Position numbers and translations under genes: made by a program
Origin: Thalassoroseus pseudoceratinae
GTDB lineage: Bacteria > Planctomycetota > Planctomycetia > Planctomycetales > Planctomycetaceae
Assembly: GCF_011634775.1 (NCBI RefSeq)
Contig: NZ_JAALXT010000001.1
Coordinates: forward strand, 682,001-746,000
Direction: 5' to 3'
Length of the DNA stretch: 64,000 bases
Notes under the pieces: model-generated
Seen by the model: only the letters and a program-made list of their open reading frames with translations
Told to the model about the DNA's origin: nothing
The model's database searches: none
Part shown: piece after piece, positions 8,388 to 16,657 of the stretch
How the letters are laid out: every line of letters begins with the position of its first letter
Position numbering within the stretch: the first letter of the stretch is position 1

Positions 8388-8690
8388 TCACGGGATCAGC
8401 CTCAACTTTTCATTTTCGACCTTATCCACAAATACCGAGCCGTCATCCCTATGTCCGAAGTACCATTCAGGTACGCCAACTTCCTCATCAATGAATTCGA
8501 TCTGAGTAAGTTCGCCGTCAATGATGTTTGTCTCCTCCCAGCTTCCATATTCGGGAAGCACAAAAGAGAACTCAAGCTCGGCGGCTTGGATGGCCTGATC
8601 ATCAGTGATGTTGTCCGGCAACTTGACAACAATGTGGCTCTTAAACTCAATTGTTTCGACTTTGGTGAGGACAATGGTTTTGGTTCTCAT
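8388..8690 (-). CDS. Hypothetical protein (100 aa)
   Basis: The start at 8690 follows AAAGGGATCGAA. This small acidic alpha/beta protein has an N-terminal beta-rich half (KTIVLTKVETIEFKSHIVVKL) and a C-terminal stretch with WYFGHRDDGSVFVDK. No recognised family. It is separated from the 8234 gene by the repeat-bearing leader and from the 9457 gene by a hairpin region. Confidence 0.55.
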   Translation of the reverse strand: MRTKTIVLTKVETIEFKSHIVVKLPDNITDDQAIQAAELEFSFVLPEYGSWEETNIIDGELTQIEFIDEEVGVPEWYFGHRDDGSVFVDKVENEKLRLIP

Positions 8691-8711
8691 TTCGATCCCT
8701 TTCTGTGAAGT

Positions 8712-8733
8712 ACCCGCTCACGGAGGAGCGGGT
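8712..8733. terminator. 8-bp hairpin between small island genes
   Basis: The arms ACCCGCTC and GAGCGGGT are separated by six bases. It lies between the minus-strand genes ending at 8873 and starting at 8690. There is no T-run, so it could be a processing or attenuation structure rather than a terminator. Confidence 0.4.
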
Positions 8734-8872
8734 GACCAAACCAAACATTTGTGCTTCGTCCAACCTCTAGCGAGAATGAACGACACGTTATCGAACGCCA
8801 TAAACTCGGCGACGACGATGGAACTTTACCTGGGACGTTCAGGAAAGTCGGTCCTGACATTGCAAGAACGAG

Positions 8873-9457
8873 TCAGGACATGAAGTATCCGGTGTGGTCA
8901 TTTTGGATTACGCCAGCCTTTACCAAGGCAGCGAGGGTCGCCTTGAAGTAGGAATTGAAGTTGCATGAAGCCTCGTCAGCAATCTTTTGGCCGGTGAGAT
9001 GCGCCCCGCCGATCAACTCGTCTACAATCGCACGCTCCGTCTCATTCAGACGGTCAAGGCTCGGAGCGCTTTCACGCCTTCTGCGAACTCGCTCCAGGCA
9101 TTCCGCTCCGTCGTCCACGAACAATACAGCCGTGTGTTTGAGTGAAGCCGTTACAAGTCCAGCTTCAAGGCATTCTTCCCACTCAGTTTCGTTGACTCGA
9201 AATGACCGGCAGAACAGTTCCCTAGTCGCAACCTCACCGATTCCCTTCTCACCACCCTCCTTCATCCACTCCACTCGCTGTCTATCCTGAACAACGAAAC
9301 TGGATCGGTCGTCAACACGCTGGCCATCGACATATACGGAAGTGACGCCGGGCTCGATATTCATGACCTCGGCCACGGCGAGTTCGATTTGATCGAGGGT
9401 GTAGCCAGAGAAGTCTTGGGAGATTTCGTATGCGCCGTGGATGAGGGTGTTTGGCAT
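8873..9457 (-). CDS. MoaD/ThiS-like N-terminal domain plus winged-helix protein (194 aa)
   Basis: ATG at 9457 behind GGAGAGTCCA. Residues about 8-70 (GYTLDQIELAVAEVMNIEPG, a VDG turn, FVVQDRQRVEW) resemble small beta-grasp domains of the MoaD/ThiS type and match the N-terminus of the gene at 13292. The middle is charged. Residues about 135-194 (LNETERAIVDELIGG to TGYFMS) look like a winged-helix DNA-binding domain. A regulatory role in the island is likely. No C-terminal Gly-Gly is present, so it is not itself a sulfur carrier. Confidence 0.6.
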   Translation of the reverse strand: MPNTLIHGAYEISQDFSGYTLDQIELAVAEVMNIEPGVTSVYVDGQRVDDRSSFVVQDRQRVEWMKEGGEKGIGEVATRELFCRSFRVNETEWEECLEAGLVTASLKHTAVLFVDDGAECLERVRRRRESAPSLDRLNETERAIVDELIGGAHLTGQKIADEASCNFNSYFKATLAALVKAGVIQNDHTGYFMS

Positions 9458-9923
9458 TGGACTCTCCGGTCAACGGTTATTGGCCGACTACTGTGGTCCG
9501 CCTACAACCGTGCATACCGAGCCGGAAGCCATTCGTTACTAGGCACCTTCACTTTGGATACGGTGGCCTCCCCGCAGCTAAGTTGAAACACAAAATGCCG
9601 TATTTCATGGGGGCTGCGGCGTTTCACGCAGCAGAATCACCGACGAAATAAGTTTGAAAAAACTTTCCGGTAATGTGCATAAGCGTTTCAGCGTAGACAC
9701 GCTGGAATGTCCTGATCACAAGAGAGGATCAGGGTCCACGGTCGAAATCGTAGAGCAGTGTCGAGATAGCGGCTGCTTGGCCACTATTGGAAAAGAAATG
9801 CAGGGGGATCAGTTTTCGTGCGTCCCGGCCCAGAAGGAAGGCCCACGCTCGCCTACCGGCGAGCGTGGGCTTTGGTGCTGACCATTTAGTAACGACGAAA
9901 AAGCAGGTTACTAACCATCACTT
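9458..9923. other. 466-base intergenic region with several short inverted repeats
   Basis: No credible gene. It contains CAGCGT/ACGCTG near 9690, CCTGATC/GATCAGG near 9711-9733, the strong palindrome at 9841-9870, and TAGTAAC/GTTACTA flanking about 9892-9907. It lies between the 3' end of the primase-like gene and the promoter side of the 9457 gene. It may hold that gene's promoter or an origin-like element. Confidence 0.4.
9841..9870. terminator. 13-bp GC-rich hairpin, probable terminator of the primase-like gene
   Basis: The perfect arms 9841-9853 and 9858-9870 are separated by a four-base loop. It lies 53 bases beyond the stop of the minus-strand gene at 9924. There is no long T-run. Confidence 0.55.
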
Positions 9924-11840
9924 TCATGCTGATACCTTCTGCCGCTTCTTTTCGTAAAACAACGCTCGCACTTCTTTTCTTACACTGTATATGCGGGCTA
10001 TTCGCTTCTTTGGGCAGTAGTCGAGGCGGTGGATGATCTTCATGGAGTCAAGGTGTTCCAGGTGTTTCCTCTGCCGCCCATCCCCAAACCCAAGTACCTT
10101 CAGTCTCTCGCCATCGAGCATTGCCTTGAATCTGTGCCGAACAAGGTAATTGACGAACTTGACGAGCTTGGTGATTGTTTTTTTCTTCACCGTAATGTCG
10201 TGCTTCTCGTAGTAGCGATGCATCTTTTCCCGAAGTTCCGTATCAAGGACACCGCTATTATCTTCCGGCACGAAACCATCAAACGCACCAACATGTAAAG
10301 AGGTACGGAGAGAAGGAGAGTTATTATCCTTCTCTGCCACGATAGGCACTGCATTCGGCGTGAGCATGTTGGAAGCTAGACAGTACAACTGCCGGTACTC
10401 ACCATTGGATCGCTTTTGCCTGATCCGGGCCATGACGTACTTGTTTTCTACATTCTCAATCGTGTGAAGGACGAGCCTTCGCATTCTTTGCTCAATCGGC
10501 TCTGAATTGCTGATGAAGCCGTTGCTCTTGAAAGTTGCATGAGAAACCAGAAGTGCAAGCGTTTCCTCAATTCGCTCTGATTCAGGTAGGTGAAACAACT
10601 CGACGAAATAAAACCACACGCAGAGATTGTGGTAGACCAACCAGAAGCAATCGTCGTGGGGAAGTCCGTCCTTTGCCCAACCGCAGCAGTTCTGAATCCA
10701 TTGTCCGTCGCAAACCTTCTTGAGGTCGATGGTCGCCGAAAAACCGGTTTTTTGTGGGATGGTAGGTTGGACCAGGCCACGCTGCTGCTCCGCAGCAGCG
10801 TGGCCTTCCAGGATGCTTGCATCTACTTTGAATCCGGCGTCGGCCCACTCGAACAGATCGTTTATGTTGGCCATCAGTTTGTCTCCATCTGGACGACCGT
10901 TCCGAAGAAACTCATGGTCCTTGTTCCTGTGGTTGATCTCGAATCGATGGCTGGATGTAGTTAGCTTCAGCCAGTCGACCTGAACTCGCATGATCCCCTT
11001 GAAGACATCCTCGAACGATAAGGGATGTGGACTGACGAAGAATTCCAGTTGCTTCATCCAGTCTTCGAGCAAACCATCGGGCGTGATCGTGACATAGTGC
11101 TTGCCGAAGGGCCGTCTAAGGCACCGGCCCTTCATCGGATGGATTTCGGTCTTAGGGAGTCCGAGTTTCACGAGCGTTGGTCGGACATCTTTCTCGATGG
11201 CTGTGATGGACTTGGGTCGGGGGTGCTTTTCCCAGACGTGCAAGCCCATCGTTAACGACGAAATGCACCAAACTCGGTTTGGAAAGGCATCGTAAAGCCG
11301 TTTGATCTTGAAGAACTGCCCCAGCGTCACGGGGGCGACCGGAATCCACTTATCATCGATGCGGGAAAAACCGAGGACGTTTTCCTTGTTGTCCAGATCG
11401 ATTGCTTCGATGGTCGATGCCTTGGGAGCGTGCAGGCCGAGCCAACAGAAATCGTCATCTCTGGCGGGCTTGCCGTTGACAAACTCGCAGACTTCCTTGT
11501 GCTTCGTCAGGTCAAGGTGCTGCTCAAGGATGTTGTCAGCAAGATCGGGAAACAAAGCCTGCGGCTTTCCAGTCTTGCGATTCTTCCGTTCCACAAAGCC
11601 ACTTCGGTATGAGTCCTTGATGTGAAACGAGCCTTTGGGAAAGAAGTCCACGAACAAGTGTTTGTAGAGTGCGAACTGTTGCGGGTGGACCTCACGCAAC
11701 AGCGTGACTTCCGATTGAAGAATTTCGAGTTGCCAGTCTTCCAACGGGCATGCGGGTTGGCCGTTATGCCAAATCTCATCAGTATTGCGCTGATTTTGTT
11801 CGTCGGTTACTCTACATAAAGCAGATGATGGATCAGTCAT
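9924..11840 (-). CDS. Putative archaeo-eukaryotic-type primase/replication protein (638 aa)
   Basis: A large protein on the island. Features that fit an AEP-type primase: AIDLDNK (D148, D150) as the first metal motif, SSLTMGLHVWEKH (H201) resembling the S..G.H motif, and GRCLRRPFGKHY, which recalls the R.P.G segment seen after the primase core. The C-terminal 300 residues are helical and may be a winged-helix or helicase-loader region. There is no P-loop. The RBS at 11840 is weak. Its position in an integrase-bearing island suggests initiation of element replication, as in phage satellites and ICEs. Alternative: another nucleic-acid enzyme with a similar motif order. Confidence 0.5.
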   Translation of the reverse strand: MTDPSSALCRVTDEQNQRNTDEIWHNGQPACPLEDWQLEILQSEVTLLREVHPQQFALYKHLFVDFFPKGSFHIKDSYRSGFVERKNRKTGKPQALFPDLADNILEQHLDLTKHKEVCEFVNGKPARDDDFCWLGLHAPKASTIEAIDLDNKENVLGFSRIDDKWIPVAPVTLGQFFKIKRLYDAFPNRVWCISSLTMGLHVWEKHPRPKSITAIEKDVRPTLVKLGLPKTEIHPMKGRCLRRPFGKHYVTITPDGLLEDWMKQLEFFVSPHPLSFEDVFKGIMRVQVDWLKLTTSSHRFEINHRNKDHEFLRNGRPDGDKLMANINDLFEWADAGFKVDASILEGHAAAEQQRGLVQPTIPQKTGFSATIDLKKVCDGQWIQNCCGWAKDGLPHDDCFWLVYHNLCVWFYFVELFHLPESERIEETLALLVSHATFKSNGFISNSEPIEQRMRRLVLHTIENVENKYVMARIRQKRSNGEYRQLYCLASNMLTPNAVPIVAEKDNNSPSLRTSLHVGAFDGFVPEDNSGVLDTELREKMHRYYEKHDITVKKKTITKLVKFVNYLVRHRFKAMLDGERLKVLGFGDGRQRKHLEHLDSMKIIHRLDYCPKKRIARIYSVRKEVRALFYEKKRQKVSA

Positions 11841-11859
11841 CGAATGTACTCAAAGTAAT

Positions 11860-11893
11860 GCCCCGCCGGAGCCAGCCACGGTTCCGGCGGGGC
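11860..11893. terminator. 11-bp GC-rich hairpin with T-rich flank
   Basis: Arms 11860-11870 and 11883-11893. TTTGTTGTTT follows on the plus strand. It lies between two minus-strand genes, so it may terminate or attenuate transcription between the 12165 HTH gene and the primase-like gene. Confidence 0.55.
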
Positions 11894-11901
11894 TTTGTTG
11901 T

Positions 11902-12165
11902 TTAATCGTCGAGTTCGGCTCGCTTGTGGCCAGCAGCCTCCAAGGCACTGGCCGTCTTGTCTTTGTCCCACACGTAGTAATAGCCACTTCCACGGCCAGT
12001 ATTGGTGGTCGTCACAAAGTTCTCATCGAACGCCTTCTTGCTCGGCTTCTTGTCCTCGGTGCGGAGTCCGCATTCCACCAGCCACTTGCCAGTGACATGG
12101 CTTGTTGTTCCAAACATTCGTCCAAGCGTGGTCAGGTTAGCCCATTTGTAGTTTGGGTCAGTCAT
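11902..12165 (-). CDS. Small HTH-like protein (87 aa)
   Basis: ATG at 12165 overlaps the end of the upstream gene by eight bases. The sequence LTTLGRMFGTTSHVTGKWLVECGLR, followed by a PSKKAF segment and YYYVWDKDKT, fits a family of small island/phage proteins with a DNA-binding fold that assign replication or regulation roles. The exact function is unknown. It lies just upstream of the primase-like gene. Confidence 0.55.
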   Translation of the reverse strand: MTDPNYKWANLTTLGRMFGTTSHVTGKWLVECGLRTEDKKPSKKAFDENFVTTTNTGRGSGYYYVWDKDKTASALEAAGHKRAELDD

Positions 12166-12367
12166 CTTCTAGTTCCTCATCTATTTCTTCTGCTCTCCGT
12201 CCGAAGTACGCCGCCATCGCTTCAAGTTCGTTCTTTGTGTAGGCCCTACGGTTACTCAGCCTGAACTTCGGTTCGGGGAGTTTGCCGCAACGATGGGCGT
12301 AAACGATCTTGTGTTCGGCCACTTCAAGCAGCCGGGCACAGTCAGACATCGAGAAGAATTGGTTCAT
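12158..12367 (-). CDS. Excisionase/MerR-like small HTH protein (69 aa)
   Basis: I use the ATG at 12367 (MNQFFSMSDCARLLEVAEHK). Residues 5-50 fit a winged HTH of the excisionase/MerR type, with a YAHRCGKLPEP turn followed by an AYTKNEL helix. The protein ends in an acidic tail. A role in excision or regulation of the element is likely. Its stop overlaps the next gene. Confidence 0.6.
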   Translation of the reverse strand: MNQFFSMSDCARLLEVAEHKIVYAHRCGKLPEPKFRLSNRRAYTKNELEAMAAYFGRRAEEIDEELEDD

Positions 12368-12925
12368 GACTTTATCTAGTAACTTGAAATCGAATTTCGC
12401 ACGGCATGCGACAAGAATCTTGAAACTAGATTGCCCACGACGAATCACGAAAAATCGGTTTTCGAGATCGGGGGCCGTATCGAAGCCGATCAGCGTTTGC
12501 GGCTTCGGGATCGCAAGCGTGCGATGCCAGTTGGAGAAGGTTTGAGAAAGTTGAGGGTATTCTAACGCAATCAGGATGGGCCACTAAGAGCAATTTGGTT
12601 TCGCCTCATCCAACGAGCCTGAACTTCATCCTATCTACGCTGAATGACAGGACGGCTCCCTTCAACTTCGACTCCAGCATTCGCTTTTTACATTCCGAAA
12701 TCGACGTGTAGAATGATGCGGAGCAAAGGGTTGGTCACCCTGCCCAGCTTGGCAAGAGCGACCGTAGAGAGCTTGCACTTCGGCAAGTATCCGCTCCACA
12801 AGCCACGACTGTCGTCATATCAGGCGGCTGATCTTGCGTGGCGATTCAATCGAAGCCTTGGGCATTTTCGTGCGCCGATTGTCTGCGCACTCCAACCCAC
12901 CACAAAGAGATGAAGGAAATGTGCC
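12368..12925. other. Divergent intergenic region of the island (558 bases)
   Basis: It separates the minus-strand HTH/primase genes from the plus-strand integrase genes. I find no convincing coding sequence. A short inverted repeat CGAAAA/TTTTCG occurs near 12447-12461. It probably holds the promoters for both directions. Confidence 0.45.
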
Positions 12926-13246
12926 ATGAAAATCGAAGTCGCACGGGTTGATGACGACTCAATCAATCTGGTTTTCGGTCCTCCAAACGAATCGATGTGG
13001 CTGATGCTCTGCATCGACGAACATGAAGCGGTTGCACTTCAGACGCAACTCAACGCCTTCGTAAAAGGTGAAGCGGATGAATCCGATACAGCCGACAGCG
13101 GCGTGCTTGTCGATCTTCCGATCTACGAACAGGAAATCGATCATGTGTCGATTTCGATTCGGAATGCCTACCTGGAAATCCACAGCGACGACGCACACGA
13201 GCTTTGGAAAGAACTGAGCCACGTCCTGCATATTCAGGAAGGCTAA
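12926..13246 (+). CDS. Small acidic hypothetical protein (106 aa)
   Basis: ATG at 12926 follows AAGGAAATGTGCC. A compact acidic alpha/beta protein, with no Cys cluster or membrane segment. It opens the short plus-strand run that ends in the integrase, with 45 bases to the next start. I recognise no family. Confidence 0.6.
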   Translation: MKIEVARVDDDSINLVFGPPNESMWLMLCIDEHEAVALQTQLNAFVKGEADESDTADSGVLVDLPIYEQEIDHVSISIRNAYLEIHSDDAHELWKELSHVLHIQEG

Positions 13247-13291
13247 TGTCGTCCGATGCCCGTGACTTCCAAACAAAGGAGAACCGATCAA

Positions 13292-13789
13292 ATGGTTGCA
13301 TTGGAACAACTCAATCACATCAGCTACGGCCCGAATGATGCTGAATTGAACATCGCTGGATACACCGTCGCTCAGGTCGAAGAAGCGCTCTGGGAAGTCT
13401 TGAACCTTGAGCCGGGCTTGCTGTGCTACGTCGATAGGAATTTGATCCTCGACAAAGAAAACTTCGTCCTCGGCATGGGCTTGACGGTCCTTTTCTGGAG
13501 GCCGTTCGGTTTCAAGGGGTCGGGAGGTTCGCTTTCCGAGAGGCAAATCGTGGCCTTGGAACGAATCGCCGTGGCTTTTGAGCGAGTTGCCGACCATTTC
13601 GATCCGCCGAAGCGAACCACGGTCGGCACTCGCTACATCGCCACCCGACTCGGAATTTCGACAAAGTGGGTCGGCGACCTTGTTCGCAAAGGCGAGATTC
13701 CCAAATCCTGCATCTGTCCCAAGGCCGGTGAAGGGAAGTATTGGCGATTCTGGAAAGACAAGATTGACGATTGGATCGAGGAGCGGTAG
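13292..13789 (+). CDS. Beta-grasp-like N-terminal domain plus HTH protein (165 aa)
   Basis: I place the start at 13292 because AAAGGAG lies about ten bases upstream. Residues about 8-65 (GYTVAQVEEALWEVLNLEPG, a VDRN turn, NFVLGMGLTVLFW) match the N-terminus of the gene at 9457. The C-terminus (RYIATRLGISTKWVGDLVRKG ... WRFWKDKIDDWI) is an excisionase/MerR-like HTH. The stop lies seven bases before the integrase start, so it may be the recombination directionality factor or a regulator of the integrase. Confidence 0.65.
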   Translation: MVALEQLNHISYGPNDAELNIAGYTVAQVEEALWEVLNLEPGLLCYVDRNLILDKENFVLGMGLTVLFWRPFGFKGSGGSLSERQIVALERIAVAFERVADHFDPPKRTTVGTRYIATRLGISTKWVGDLVRKGEIPKSCICPKAGEGKYWRFWKDKIDDWIEER

Positions 13790-13795
13790 CCAGAC

Positions 13796-15220
13796 ATGCC
13801 AAGGAAACCCAAAAAAGAAAAAAAGCAGATCACGATCATCGTCGGTGGCGTTCCTCGCTCAGTGACCATGCATCCGCCGAGTGGACGTGAAAAATCCTGG
13901 CACGTCTATTGGAAGGGATTGCCAACTCGCCGAGCAACCAAAGAACGAGACTTCGACGCCGCCGTTCAAGCTGTCGAACGCATGCTCTCAAACGGTGGTC
14001 AGCTTCCCGATTCTAAATTCGCTTCAATGTCTGATGATGAATTCGTCGAGATTCAACGCCGACATTTCAAGCGAACCAATGCGGCACCAGAAACTCTGAA
14101 TGGCTGCCTTGAAGCAATTTCAGCGTTCCAGCAAATCACAGGCGTCTCTCCAATCTCCCTTGCCACAGCCGACGACTGTTCCCGTTTCCAAGACGAAGCC
14201 GTGAAGTTGCCCAAAATCTGGCGGGTGCAGTACGCCAGCGACAAGCAACGAGAAAAGAAACTGTCTGATGACACCATCAAGCGACTTTCAGTGGACACGG
14301 TGTTGAAGTGGTCCACTGCCCTGCAAGCAGCATTCGAGCGAGCGAGCGTCAATGCCGGTAAAAAGTGTATTCGTAACGTCGTAGCGCCAGAGAAACTCCT
14401 CACAGGCAATCCGTGGAAAGACTTCAACTGGATCGAAAATAACAATCCAGTCGATGTGCGCCAGTTTGATCCCGATGAATTGCTGAGCGTTCTCAATTAC
14501 TTTGAGCAAAACTTTTCCACGGTGACCGTCGCCCCCTTGTTGGCGCAGACCTTCCTGTGGTCTTACGCCCGCCGCAGGGAAATTTCGTCCCTCAAATGGA
14601 GTGAACTGAGACTCACCGCTGATGAGGTTCACTTCGACATCGTTGGAAAATGGGGAGTCCGAAAGTGGTTTAGGATTCCCAGTCGCCTGTACGAGGACCT
14701 TCTGCGAATCAAAACGGAAGGCGATTATGTCTTCGGGGCGTATCCCCAGCAACTTCGGCAGCACTATCTTGATTATGGGCACAAAGGCCACGCAGGCAGA
14801 GTCAGAACCGATTTTGATCCCAGCAACTTCGGCGATTGGTTTTACCACCGCATTGCTGATTGGTCCGAAAGCCTGCCGAATGGGAGTGCCTGCGTTCACG
14901 TTTTTCGCAAGACCGGCTTGCAGGGAGCCGTGGACGGTGAGGCCGAGAACGAAAAAATCGCAGAGGATGCCTGTGTGAATGTACGGGTGATGACCACCCA
15001 CTACACAAAGGAAAAAGAGCGACAACTTCGTGCCAAGAGTAATCGCATGTTCGAGCGAATCGCAACAAGCCTTCCGACCGAAGTTCTGATCCGGTACGGC
15101 TACACTCCGAGGGTGATCGATCCGCTGGTTGCCAAATTGGAGCAGGCGTACCGGCAGGAAGATTGGGCCGAAGTGGAGCGGCTGAGCGGTGAACTTCGCC
15201 GCCGAGATCAGGCAGGCTGA
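13796..15220 (+). CDS. Tyrosine recombinase (site-specific integrase)
   Basis: A 474-residue protein. The basic N-terminus (PRKPKKEKK) is followed by an N-terminal DNA-binding region and a core-binding domain. The catalytic domain has R261 in ARRREISSLKW, H368 and R371 in CVHVFRKTG, and Y403 in MTTHYTKEK, the arrangement of tyrosine recombinases. The gene lies about 200 bases from the 3' end of tRNA-Arg and is followed by a strong terminator. Expected role: integration and excision of the island at that tRNA. Length is usual for the family. Confidence 0.9.
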   Translation: MPRKPKKEKKQITIIVGGVPRSVTMHPPSGREKSWHVYWKGLPTRRATKERDFDAAVQAVERMLSNGGQLPDSKFASMSDDEFVEIQRRHFKRTNAAPETLNGCLEAISAFQQITGVSPISLATADDCSRFQDEAVKLPKIWRVQYASDKQREKKLSDDTIKRLSVDTVLKWSTALQAAFERASVNAGKKCIRNVVAPEKLLTGNPWKDFNWIENNNPVDVRQFDPDELLSVLNYFEQNFSTVTVAPLLAQTFLWSYARRREISSLKWSELRLTADEVHFDIVGKWGVRKWFRIPSRLYEDLLRIKTEGDYVFGAYPQQLRQHYLDYGHKGHAGRVRTDFDPSNFGDWFYHRIADWSESLPNGSACVHVFRKTGLQGAVDGEAENEKIAEDACVNVRVMTTHYTKEKERQLRAKSNRMFERIATSLPTEVLIRYGYTPRVIDPLVAKLEQAYRQEDWAEVERLSGELRRRDQAG

Positions 15221-15252
15221 ATTGGCTCGCCCCCGGCAATGCGGTCATCCAT

Positions 15253-15287
15253 GAACGGCAGTCGTCACCCGACTGCCGTTCGTTTTT
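15253..15287 (+). terminator. Rho-independent terminator after the integrase
   Basis: The 12-base arms 15253-15264 and 15270-15281 are separated by TCACC and followed by GTTTTT. Confidence 0.85.
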
Positions 15288-15376
15288 GCGCCAGCGAAAC
15301 CCTCGACGAACCAAAGGTAGGTACAGATTTGAGGATTTTTGAGGATTGCAAAATGCGAAGCGGAAGTGCCGAAAAC

Positions 15377-15411
15377 GAAAAAAGCCGTAAACCCTTGTGG
15401 GTCACGGCTTT
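15377..15411 (-). terminator. Terminator of tRNA-Arg
   Basis: Arms 15381-15388 and 15404-15411 with an inner ACCC/GGGT pairing. On the minus strand it ends in a TTTTTT run, just beyond the tRNA 3' end. Confidence 0.8.
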
Positions 15412-15413
15412 CT

Positions 15414-15490
<77 letters not shown>

Positions 15491-16657
15491 AATGCTGTTT
15501 TTGGTTTTTTTCCTGATGTGATGTCAGGTTTGGCCATATCACACTGATTTTCAGATGTGATTGGCTTGTTCGCACGCAATAATAGCGGGGGCTCGAATGG
15601 CTGACAACCCTGTGGACCTTAGAATCCCCACCAAAAACCGCTGGAAGTTTTTGCTATTCTTTCTACGGCTGCCTTGGACAATACATCCCTTTGCGACAGT
15701 ATCGAAATTCCCGGCTAAAGCTGTGGACACTGACTGAATGCAGATTGTCGGTGAAACTGTGAACAGACCGACCATGTGGCTGGGGTCTGGGCCCACCATG
15801 AAATCCTCACAGTTTCGCAAGTTGGCGGATGTTGGGGTGGGGGAGGTTCCGTGATTGCGTCGGAGAACTCCAGACTGGCTGATTCGCGTCGACGACACGA
15901 CGAAGCCATTGAGGTGGGGAGCATTCCGATTCAGGTATCAATTCTTGAATCCGTCCGGTCGTTGGGCTCCTTCTGAATGCGTGCCCGGCGACACTCGCGG
16001 CAGCGTAGAATCGACGAACTTGTCTTCGATGTCAGCAGAATCCTCGCCGACAGACGGTATTGATGATCGCAAAGTATCTCTGCAGGGTCGGCGACAGTTT
16101 CGATTTTTTTCCGCTGGATGATCAGAACGTTATTGGTCCAGTTGCTTCACCTTGATTGCTCTGCGATGGCTAGGTGAGCTTTTGCGAATGACGAGACTGT
16201 GGTGAGTGAGCTTTTTGATACGGGACTCGTATCCCGCGATGAATTACCTGCCGACGTGCCGCAGCGTTGAAATTCCTTGGCATCCACACCGATTGACTGG
16301 CCACGGGAAACGGCTGCTTCATGGTTCACGCTGCGTGCTTGAAACCACAGTTACAAACGGGCATACTGACGACGATGTTCAGATCATCACACGTTCATCG
16401 CGTTGTGCCGAAAAGGACAAGATCATTGGCATTTGACTCCGAATTGCCAACGAGGATGAGTGCCATTCTGCACTTGAGATCATCGAACTTTCGAAGCCGT
16501 CCATTGACGAAAAACTCAGACATCATATCGGCCCAATCACGGAATCAGTTTTGCGACGTTGTCCGTGATTCCGCTTTGATTGCGATCAATGAGATTGAGA
16601 AGGTGGACCTCAAGCAATGGTTGCGAACCGAGCTGTTTTGACTGTGAAGGTTTATCG
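15491..16657. other. 1.2-kb region without a credible gene
   Basis: Only short, low-quality frames are present and none has a good RBS or a recognisable motif. A 9-bp inverted repeat (AATCACGGA at 16535-16543 with TCCGTGATT at 16562-16570) lies near the right end. It may be a decayed segment or an untranslated promoter region for the large locus that follows. Confidence 0.5.

Noticed and set aside
12644-12913. An 89-codon frame in the divergent region
   Set aside because: No RBS, composition unlike neighbouring genes, no recognisable motif.
14288-15025. A 245-codon frame antisense to the integrase
   Set aside because: Falls fully inside the integrase, whose catalytic residues are intact.
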